Origin: Costus lasius
Lineage: Eukaryota > Streptophyta > Magnoliopsida > Zingiberales > Costaceae
NCBI GenBank assembly: GCA_027563935.2
Contig: CM050446.2
Location: 126,620,499-126,684,498, forward strand
DNA length: 64,000 bases
Direction of reading: 5' to 3'
This document shows positions 55,501-64,000 of the stretch, piece after piece (positions within the stretch are counted from its first letter, which is position 1; every line of letters starts with the position of its first letter). The notes below the pieces were generated by a model that saw only the letters and a program-made list of their open reading frames with translations, was not told the origin of the DNA and ran no database searches. The position numbers and the translations under genes were made by a program.

Positions 55501-56783
55501 GTCTAAGAATCTTGCTCTTGTCTTTGCACTTGTCATGGCTACTAAGTTGCATGTTCCACTAAACCGTGAAAATAATTAAGTCATGTGATCCAGTTCTATG
55601 TCTCTACGCTCCCTCAAAATACTAACAAGATTTGCATGTATCAGGAGACTAACACTCTCTGAAAAATGGGCTATGGAAGACTATCTACTCCATCTCACCT
55701 ACGTGATGAACAAATAATGCGAGTCCTCCTTCCTCCTAACGAACTTCTCCCTTCTTCATGTTGTATGACAAGAATCCTAGCCAAACAAGCCTTTCGTATT
55801 CACTGTTAATCGATGAGCTCCCGAATCCTACCAAAGTGAACTCATCTTTGCCCATTCCCTTGAAGCTCCTAATCCAATCATTTATATAGTTAGGTCCATC
55901 TGTGATCCAAGAGTCAAATTGCAAATCCCACTAATCATATGACTAATGGTATCTAGATTGAGTTTGCACTTAATAACAATGAAGGTTACATGGGATCAAG
56001 TCATAGGACTGAAGTATAAAATCAAAAGATCCTATCAAATAGTTAATAATATATTTTAGTAAATAAACTAAAAACTAGTCATATGAAGAATAGAGTGGAA
56101 GTATGATGATTGAAATATAAAATTGCTATTTGTTTTAATCTCCAATGACAACAAAGCCAACAACTCCTAGAGTGTAGACAACGCGAAATAACAACAATGA
56201 CTATATTTTTCTTCAACATCTCAACAACTATATTTTCTATATTACTTTAAGGTTTAAGATCTTGATCTCAACCGGTGTACAAGACGTATTGGCACTACAT
56301 CATATTGGTACTAGTCGTACCAACACAGTGCACTGGTACTGGATTTATCTTGGGTTGGTATATACAACCCCTACTAGATGAAGACCAATTTTAAAAACCA
56401 TGTATTGCTTTATAACCAATAATCCAACATATCATAATGAAACTGACTATATCTGTTTAGTTTTATCACCACATCAATTGGTTATCAAATTGAACTAGTT
56501 AAAATGTTCTTTTGGCCAATTGCAATGAATCTCACTGCAATATCTTTTTCTCATTCCTTAGAGATCTTCTGCAAAGGCAAGTCCTATGTAAAATATTTTA
56601 TACTTAGAGATGCAATCATTATTGTATTTGGAGCATTTGTTGCCACTTGAAACATGTGCACAGCTTGATGCAGTGAAATTTGTTACCAACTATTCCGAAG
56701 AAGAGATCTCAAAGACCGTAATAAGTATTCTTGTCCAAGTGTTGAAACCTGTAGCCACCATGCAAATTGAGAAAGCTATGTGA
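43585..56783 (+). CDS. CYCJ18: cyclin-J18-like protein
   Basis: Nine exons: 43585-43698, 43800-43876, 43973-44081, 44200-44298, 44386-44403, 44470-44540, 44713-44839, 44918-44978, 56674-56783; 261 residues. Recognition rests on [86 protein letters not shown] and [14 protein letters not shown]. The last exon is [14 protein letters not shown] and ends QIEKAM-stop. This is the plant J18 cyclin family, with one cyclin box (about residues 35-170) and presumed CDK partnership. Exon 5 is an 18-nt microexon. The exon 2/3 junction is uncertain. The model above uses a GC donor (43877); a weak GT donor at 43884 paired with an acceptor before 43992 also keeps frame and drops a few residues. The final intron is 11.7 kb and carries a decayed Gypsy element in sense orientation. 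Confidence 0.88.
44979..48006. other. proximal part of the cyclin gene's last intron
   Basis: AT-rich, with no conserved exon between PLIPW and the retroelement. A purine/pyrimidine-rich segment at 47160-47350 (GGGAAAAGAAAG versus CTTTCCCTGG) could be a degraded MITE. The other short frames have no recognisable homology. Confidence 0.5.
48007..48129. repeat. left copy of a 123-bp host duplication
   Basis: Begins AAGTACATTTTTGACATT and ends GATCATAAAGT. It is repeated at 54080-54202 with one visible difference (TTGATGAATT versus TTGATAAATT). It flanks the retroelement array in the cyclin intron. Confidence 0.9.
48166..48506 (+). pseudogene. deleted Gypsy fragment (RT/RNase H joined to pol end)
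   Basis: 48166-48440 matches the RT-connection/RNase H region at 51738-51979 ([27 protein letters not shown]). At about 48440 it jumps directly to the sequence that precedes the right LTR (53708-53778), so most of RNase H and all of integrase are deleted. It keeps about 29 bp, encoding [12 protein letters not shown], that the larger copy has lost near 51803. It shares the LTR at 48507 with the larger copy, as in a tandem array. Confidence 0.85.
48507..48844 (+). repeat. left LTR with minisatellite units
   Basis: 338 bp, TGAATGGTGG...GTATCA. Its first half is built of repeated units of about 37 bp (GAATGGTGGCAACCCAAGGG plus ACATAGGGAAAGGG). A TATA box (CTATATAAAGGG) lies near 48690-48705, consistent with U3 followed by a short R/U5. 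Confidence 0.85.
48957..53778 (+). pseudogene. gag-pol relic of the Gypsy element in the cyclin intron
   Basis: Gag opens at ATG 48957 ([17 protein letters not shown], coiled coil) but has stops at 49290, 49617 and about 49794. A zinc knuckle [14 protein letters not shown] lies at 50214-50255 in another frame. Protease active site [12 protein letters not shown] is near 50482-50518. RT runs 50863-51549, with [37 protein letters not shown] and a catalytic FFDD, followed by TGA. A 29-bp loss near 51803 shifts frame before RNase H ([14 protein letters not shown], stop at 52145). Integrase has [32 protein letters not shown] and [15 protein letters not shown]. The tail [11 protein letters not shown] and [10 protein letters not shown] ends near the LTR. 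At least six stops and several frameshifts: inactive. Confidence 0.9.
53779..54079 (+). repeat. right LTR of the Gypsy element in the cyclin intron
   Basis: 301 bp, TGAATGGTGG...GTATCA. It is one minisatellite unit (about 37 bp) shorter than the left LTR and otherwise closely similar, including CTATATAAAGGG. Confidence 0.88.
54080..54202. repeat. right copy of the 123-bp host duplication
   Basis: Starts directly after the right LTR with AAGTACATTTTTGAC and matches 48007-48129. The two copies diverge after ATAAAGT. Confidence 0.9.
54203..56673. other. distal part of the cyclin gene's last intron
   Basis: AT-rich. Around 55240-55445 there is an LTR-like end followed by TGTTATCTGAGC, reminiscent of a Copia/TRIM primer site, and then a stretch (55450-55730) that may be a very degenerate gag. 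I could not confirm a partner LTR or any protein domain. The intron ends TTGATGCAG before the last exon. Confidence 0.35.
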
Positions 56784-59700
56784 TCTTGAACCTTGTTGAA
56801 TGATGGCATCATAAGCTGCATTGGACCACTGTAACAAGACGTAGAGGCATTTTTGTTAATCACCACCATAAGCATTTGAGTTTCAACCAAACTACCTTAC
56901 TTTTGTAGACCAGGACAAGTGAGCAGCTATTTAGCTGAAACGCGCATTGTGCTTGCTATAAACTACCTTGTTTGTGGTTATATAAGGTAATTTCGTATAC
57001 AAATGTGTTGTGACGAAATTCTTGAAAATTAGTTTCATTGTGTACAGTATCTAGAAGTTCCACTTGTTGCTGTTTTGTTGTACTTCTACTCTAATTTTTT
57101 TTGTTTGAGTAAGATGAAAAACATTGTTTATACGACTCTTATGACTATGGACCAGTTCTCATATCAAGTTGCCATAATCATGTTAGGACTGGAGGCTCAT
57201 AGTATACCTTAGTGGAATAGTGAACTCCACTCTTTAAGATGTTTCTTCATCCTTCTAGGATGTAGTTGTTTCTCGCTTTTTATATCTCATTCAAGCTAGA
57301 AGACTAGAACAGTTCTCATTTGCTTTGCTCTAGCTGATTCAACAAAATTCTTAATTTTCCATTCGCTAATGGTTGATTATATTCTTTTGGCGTTAATAAT
57401 TTTTTCTTGAGATTCTATCATATTGGTGATAACTGACACTTTTGGTTAGTTCGAACTGGATGATCAGGAAAATGAAGTCAATCCATCAATACTTATTTTT
57501 TCTGTCTTCATAGGGAAATACTTATTTTTTTTCTGCCAGGCAGTATGTTGATTGATTTGAACTGATCAAGCAACCACTTTAGGTAGTACCAAGGTCACAT
57601 TTATTCGTTAATGGTTCATGCTACTAGCATAGTTGCTTGGATTTTTATTTTTATTTTTATGTTTTTGAGTCACTCGAGGTCATATCCTTTGACCGTAGTG
57701 TCTCGGGGCCAAGTATGACAAAGAAAGGAATGAGACCTCAACTAATAATTAGTTAAAAAGTACCATTCAACGCTCTTGTCAAATGATAAGGATGGAAGTC
57801 ATGCATTATCTTCACCAAGAAAACAGCTTATTTGTGTTCTTGGTGGCTTTTCCTGAACAGCAACTAGGATGGGGCTTCACAACTAATGGTTCTTTAGGAA
57901 CCATCAATCACTGCCCCGATAAGGATAAGAATACAACCTTCTGCTCCACAATTGTTTATTAATTATCCATTTGAGCTTCAATTGCTATCCTAAAATATGA
58001 ATTCTTTAACGTTTGCCAGCCAACTCGAATCATTTGGTGGATATATAACCACCGATGATAGGATATAGGCTATCTTAGATGGCTAGATTCTTCGTGGACA
58101 AAAAGTATCTGCTGGATATAACATTCATCAAAATTGTGTTCAACTACGCAATACTTTTTTGGTTGATAAGCACAACAGTAATGCTCCTAAACAACGCAAA
58201 ATATGAAGAGAGTCGTAATGAAAGTTGTTGCAACTTAATCCTTTTTCCTATCGTTTTGTCCACAAACTAGGAATTTGGGGTCCATTTAGCTCTTTCTTCT
58301 CTTTGGTGTCCCATTTTGGTTTTTGTGCACTCTACATAAATGACCTTTCCATTTTTTTTCCTTTGTATGAACTATTTCTGAAATATTATTGGATCATTAG
58401 TTAATATAGTTTAATTCTTAAAGTTTGTGCTAATATCCATTTTTGTCTTTTTAGTATGAACCCAATACTTAATCTCATCTACTAAACTGTAAAGTAAACG
58501 AGCATTTCTTTTTCCAAACTAGATGTGCTAGAAAGAAATTGGGATAAAATATTAGTGACTACTTGAAATTGAAAAAAGAAAACTGGTGATAATCTATGTT
58601 ACCCTTTTGTTATATCATCCCTTGGAAATTTCATCCCCCAGTTAAATAAACTTAAGATTATATATCAGTTTAGGCTTATCATTCCCTCATGGGTTCAAGA
58701 CTCCGACGAGCTTATGTTAAGAGGTATTCTACAAAAAATTAATAGAACAGCCTAAAGTGTATTCCTAGTGCACTCAAATCTGTCTAATCAAAGACTTAAT
58801 GCACCTACGTATTCTAGCAAAAATATTAGGAACAGGTCCTGCCAACTCCAGCCTAGGATTTATACACAAATGATCTCCGGTCATTCGAGCTGACAATTTT
58901 TATTTTGGGCCAAAAAAAGCAATATAGGATAAATGTTATCTTGGGGTTCGGAACTTTTTATCATGTACTATTCTTGATTAGGTAGCCCAAATATAAAGTC
59001 TCATCGGATGGCTCAAGATGACACTTTTGAGGGAAAAAAAATTATCTAGGTAGTATTGGCGGATCACTTTCGCAGGTTGAGCATGCATTCGTTTAATCCA
59101 CGTCTAAATGGAGAACAAAAATCTGGGCAGTGATGGGTCTGGATTAAATTGTGTAGAGAAAGATGCACACGAATTAACGAGCTATCAAATACAATGACAA
59201 ATAAGGTATCCTACGAGTCTCGACTTCATCAGTGCTGTCTACGATTTCTCTCCCATCTCAATGGCTGCTACCAGACGCTGGAGAAAGTTTGGATATATTC
59301 ATTTGTGCCTTTCATGGCTGTTGTTGGATGACTCGTTGTGCCTTCCAATTCTTTCTTTTCATCTTCTTTGTACATGCATGCTCTGGCCTGGATAGTATCA
59401 GAAATTGGTGGCAAGTCACATCTCTTCTCGCCCTCTCATCCTTTCTTTTTCATTTGTAAACCTTGGCCCGTTGTCCTTTTCCAATTAGGAGGGTGCAATT
59501 GGATGTTAAGGGTAATCGATGCAGAGAACAAGGACCCACCATCTAAATGAAATTTATTTCGATTACCTTGTCCGTTGTCTGTTTGGTCGAGTCAAATCGG
59601 TTCAAGTATAAATATTTAAATTACGATTTTTTTGGTACGATCTAATAATGATTTTAGATAATGAATATTCATACGATATTATTCATTAACTCGAGGAGAA

Positions 59701-61050
59701 GTTGAAACACTAAGCTAGCGGAAAATTGATAGATTGGGAATGCATTTAGAAACTAGTTCATATTGTATCTTTTAGGACTCGGAATTCTTCAAGAATCAAC
59801 ACCTAAACTCAAAACTCTCCTAGCGTGAGCCTGCTTTAGTTTTCGGGTTTTCTTGCTCAACTTTGAGGAGAATAGTTCTATTTTTTTTACTGATGTAACT
59901 GATTCTCATCGCTTAGGAAGAAAAATATCATAGCAATACTAAGCAAAGGATGATTAGGATGGCAACGACTATCTTTTTTTTTTGTTTTAAATTAGTATTT
60001 CACTCAATACATAAAGTTACTATCAAAATGTGGCTAATATTGATTGTAATATATATTATTTGACTAAATTCGATTCATAAATTTAAAATGGTTAATCCAT
60101 CACTTTAAATGAATATTAGTATGTGTCTAACACTATAAAATCATTATTCATCACTTTAAATGAATATTAGTGTGTGCCTAACACTATAAAGTCATTATTC
60201 TTTGCAAACTGTATCTTTTGCATTATCATCCAAAATGACTCTAGTCCGTGTAGAAGTCCCCCTCCTTGGTGCGTGCAGCTATTAGGGATAGGAAAGAAGC
60301 CCCTTAAGTGTTCTAATAATCAAGTAAAATTTATGTGATTTTTTTTTCCTCTCATCTCAACTTTCTTTCTATCTCTCTATTAAGGATATTAAGGAAACAT
60401 AGTGTAAGTGACAATGATGGTTGACGATAGAGAAGTGAAAATTAAAAAAATGATGAAGAAGGAAAGGTAATATATTGAGGAGGAGAGGTATGACAGAAAA
60501 AAGTACAACTATGATTAGGTTGAAATAATTATAGTGACGTTGGAGAATGAGGATTATCGTTTACAAAGAGAGAAGGGCGAGAGCTAGAATGACTATTATA
60601 ACTTCGCTTAATGACTAAATTAACGTATTAACTTTATGAATTTATAGTAACGTAATTAAATTTAAAATGCTTAGGTATAAATTAATCAAAAAATTCGTAG
60701 CCTTTATATACATGAAATCTCTACTCCTACTTTTTCACCTGAGTACCACAATATTTAAATAGTGAGTGTAAGCTATATTTGAGCTAATGTACGTTAATTA
60801 TGGGCAATTTATTTTTTTAATAATAAATTATATCATAATTTGCAGATTCTTAGCCCTATATTAAAGTGGTCCGCGATCGATTAGGATCATATTGCGTAAG
60901 CTAGCCCAGCACTCAATAATGCCTCATACCCTACGTGCGCGAAGAGTTCGACATAAATGATACCGCTCGGACATGTTTACAAAATTACACATATGTGCGT
61001 CAAAGTGTTGAAGACTCTTTGACCACTTTACGCTCACAGAACAATCTAAT
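56784..61050. other. gene-poor AT-rich DNA downstream of the cyclin gene
   Basis: No conserved coding sequence, tRNA or clear element seen on either strand. Short open frames near 58079-58270 and 59149-59550 have no recognisable homology. A 51-bp tandem duplication lies at 60098-60199. Confidence 0.45.
60098..60199. repeat. 51-bp tandem duplication
   Basis: Two adjacent units (60098-60148, 60149-60199) each starting CATCACTTTAAATGAATATT and ending TCATTATT, with only a few differences. Confidence 0.85.
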
Positions 61051-62470
61051 GCATGTGCTTCTCTCTCTACACTGTTGAGATAACGCACCAACACAATCTC
61101 AATCAATCACAAGGGGATGGTGTTGAACATGTTCGAGGGTGTCGTCACACACGTTCAAAGAATGCAGCAAGCAAAGATGCTCGAACACCTTTGAGGGTAT
61201 TGGCACATCTTAAACAATCACCTGTGAATCAAGCACAACCCGCACTACACATATACAAGCAAATAACACGAAAAACAGTCCAAACGAAAAGCCACACGAA
61301 ATCCAGATGGCAGGTAGAAACCCTATCCACTGTTACACGGTAAGTCTGCCCCTACTATTACTACACGATAGATCCGAGAGAGAGTTAACCCTTGTAGCGT
61401 GCTACCACTCTACTAGCTAAGCCCACCGAGATCCTCCTGAAGGTTGTGTCGAAAAGTCCGGTCAGAGTCGGAATAGGTCGCACAGATGAACTTGCGCAAA
61501 GACCATTTTCCTCTTTTCCCCCTTTTCGCTCCCTCTCATCCCGAACAAGGGACATGCAATGCAGGAACAGGGGAAGGATCCCCCTTTGCACTCCATTACC
61601 GGATGGTCACCGAACTCACGCTAGAGCGTTCGGGTATGGCCATCAATGGAAAGAGACCTTGCCGCCGAAGAATCGCTGCCGGAGAAGTCACCGCCAAGGA
61701 GAACGAAGAACCTAGTGGAAGCAATGCTTGCATGGAATCAGAGATCATTGATCCGATCTTTCTCCCTCGTCTAGCTGCCAGTGTCGGAGGAGAAGGTCTC
61801 CTTGCTTCAGGGCGCCGAGAAGATGATCTGGAAAGTTTTCATCGACAAGTCTATGGCCGAAGCCTCGTCGCCGATTGTTTGCCCTAAAGCTCTGTTGCCA
61901 AATCTGAATCGTCATTAGACTCCTGCCCTAGCTCTCAAAATGCTCGATAGTGAGCCACCCCTCGACGAGGATGAAAATCCATCCTTGTGCCACACTAACC
62001 ATGATCTCCATCGACGAATAGTCAGAGATCGCGCTTCCATCGGGGCGAGATAGAATCTCCGCCCTACTTGTCCGCATCGGAAAAGACGTGGAGTCCATGC
62101 CCTTACTTTGCTGCCATCACTACCTTGCTAGCTCGACCAATGCTGGCGAGTTTCCATATCCGGTGCATCTCTATTTGGCCGGAATCAATGGCGCTCTGCA
62201 CTGGAACAGAAATAGAGGAATTTTCCCCTTTCTTGCATGTGTGCGGCTGAGTCGGCTAAATCGGTTTAGCTTGAACCAATTTGGTTCAGCTGGTTTGGGG
62301 CCGAATAGCCGCAGACTAACTTCGGTTCACCCCCCGTGCTCATTTGTGCGAGAAAGTTTAGGGTCCATAGGTGGTCGAGTCGAGCACCCACATTCACGCG
62401 TAAATCCACGCACCATGATTCAAACTCTACCCTTATCCTATGAACTTATGTCAATCTCAATGACATAATC
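61051..62470. other. GC-rich LTR-like block, unassigned
   Basis: Composition and style (GCCGGAGAAGTCACCGCC, CGCCGAAGAATCGCTGCC, AACCAATTTGGTTCAGC) recall the U3 parts of the TR-GAG LTRs read on the plus strand. I found no extended identity, paired LTR or primer site. Open frames here look compositional. Confidence 0.3.
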
Positions 62471-62832
62471 ACACACCCGAGTCATTTAATTCGTCATATG
62501 ACAAGGGTCTCATCATCGAGATTCTTCCAGATTCATGCTAAATTTGAGGAGCATCACAATTACTATGATTGAAGTAAATTTGTTATCATACTTTTCACGT
62601 ATCCAAATAACATACAACTATTTAAAATAAGATAACATTCAAGGATTTAAATACTATGACTCATTAAGCTCAAACTTATAAGAGTAAATTTATATGTTAT
62701 GATAATTTTTATCTTGTTTTCAGTAATTAATATGATATTTAAGAGGCGGCCTAGCCAAGTATATCGAACAAACTTTTAGAGTTATAATTAACATAAGAAA
62801 GCACCAATGAGTTTATTTGCATAGATTTTTTT
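62471..62832. other. AT-rich spacer, nothing recognised
   Basis: Ordinary AT-rich DNA leading to the LTR edge at 62833; no primer site abuts the edge. Confidence 0.5.
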
Positions 62833-64000
62833 TGTCACGCCCCGGCGGAAGCCGGCTATTCCTAGCTCAGGGTTCCCCAGGGAGATGACAATATTGATAG
62901 GAACAAAGGAACATGATTACCATAAAATCAAATAATCAAATAATTCAACATCAGTACTGTGTAACATAATCAACTAACTTCATTACAAAATTCATTAACT
63001 AAAGTTTATAAAGAAACTCTAACAACGATGCAACTAATTTAACTGTAACACTAGAATAAATCAGAAAAGTGTTTATCAAGGACATTTGATGATACTCTGT
63101 CTCCGGTGGTAACTAACTATCTACTCTATCCCTCCCAGACGCAAACTCGGTACCTGGAGGAGAAACAAGGGGAGTTAGCGAAAATGCTAAGTAGGAACCA
63201 AGAGAGATGATGCATGTTCAATTTATATGAAATTTGCAATAACAGAACTACACTACATGTCATGAACTGATAATACAACAAAATAAGTGAACAGAAGGTT
63301 GTCGTGTAAATCATCAAGCTTGGCCACAATTCTCTCTCAAGAGCCGCACTCATTTTCAGAGTGTTTCTATCGTCAGCTCACACGATAGAACGACTGTATC
63401 TAGACAGTCCGGTAAATGTTGCGTCCAACATCTGACATCCGTAGTATTGTCCGAGGACAACTGGCGGTGCCCTAACCGGCAAACATAGTCTGATATAACC
63501 AGAACTACAACTCAGATAAACAGGCCACTGGTGATAAATCACCAGGTCAGAGGTCATATGCATGCACGACATGATAACAGTATAACATCTCAATCATTTT
63601 TCACGGTTCATAATTATTCATAACTTTCCAACAGAAATATCAGAAAACATATTCTCAATGCAATCATAATAATCATATGATACTGGAGTCAATTTATGCA
63701 CAAATAATAAGGTAACCGAGGTCAACCGAATTTAGAAACAAATCAATCAGAATAGATTCAAAGATAAGGTGTCAATACCTATCTACACATGAATTTGACA
63801 TCGTAACAAAGGTAGGGGAAAGATTCCTACCTCAATCGCCGATATTCCTAATTCCTTTGAAATCACAGTTGTCTCCTTTTGTTCACTGAATAAATTAAAT
63901 AAACACCCGTCATTACCCATAACATGCATCAATCCACAATAATACCATTACCCCTACTTTCCTATTAAATCAGAATTTTATCCCAAATAAATATCATCTA
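62833..64000 (-). repeat. LTR end of another Gypsy element, runs off the window
   Basis: Plus strand starts TGTCACGCCCCGGCGGAAG after AT-rich DNA with no primer site. This is therefore the 3' end of a minus-strand LTR (a 3' or solo LTR) with any body to the right. Its composition, AT-rich with scattered CT-rich blocks, resembles the 2.6-kb LTR at 34786-37396, including a CGCAAACTCGGTACCTGGAG / AGCTACACGGCTCAGTGAG-like segment, but it is not the same family member. Confidence 0.5.

Noticed and set aside
55240..55730. Copia or TRIM element in the cyclin intron
   Set aside because: A primer-site-like TGTTATCTGAGC and an LTR-like end are visible, but no second LTR or protein domain could be confirmed, so it is noted only as a region.

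Overview
This window is nuclear DNA from a flowering plant, probably a monocot. It has intron-rich genes with canonical plant splice sites, GC-rich first exons beside AT-rich introns, and dense LTR retrotransposons and MITEs. The species cannot be named from the sequence. Most of the window is transposable-element DNA around three recognisable genes and two broken gene pieces.

Layout. (1) 1-4265: GC-rich filler, then a decayed minus-strand gag-only LTR element, TR-GAG-1. (2) 4883-14712, minus: the 5' half of the VPS39/VAM6-like HOPS/CORVET vacuolar tethering gene, six exons. Its remaining 3' exons lie beyond the left edge. (3) 15738-23369: a relict actin exon broken by a hAT-like MITE (8-bp target duplication) and by a 6.5-kb Ty3/Gypsy chromodomain element (5-bp duplication CCTGG). 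That element carries a second hAT-like MITE. (4) 24190-24392: a fragment of a lipoxygenase N-terminus. (5) 26639-29886, plus: an intact seven-exon purple acid phosphatase gene with a PHR1-type (P1BS) site upstream. (6) 30545-37396: a Tourist-like MITE, a truncated LTR of the TR-GAG group, and the 5' half of a Tekay/Del-like Gypsy element with a 2.6-kb LTR. (7) 39131-43343: a structurally complete gag-only element, TR-GAG-2, with two full LTRs and one long gag frame. (8) 43585-56783, plus: a cyclin-J18-like gene whose final 11.7-kb intron holds a decayed sense-strand Gypsy array flanked by a 123-bp duplication of host sequence. The gene's last exon is recognised beyond it. (9) 56784-64000: gene-poor DNA, an LTR-like GC-rich block, and the end of another LTR running off the window.

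How it fits together. The host genes are unrelated to each other: vacuolar membrane tethering, phosphate scavenging, and a cyclin-like regulator. The clearest unifying theme is the TR-GAG family, which has LTRs, a tRNA-Met-like primer site, a polypurine tract and gag but no pol. Two copies and one LTR fragment are present. The Gypsy element inside the actin relict has a clearly related Gag and similar terminal signals, so it resembles the kind of autonomous partner that could mobilise them. In both TR-GAG copies the gag reading frame runs through the polypurine tract and about 140 codons into the 3' LTR.
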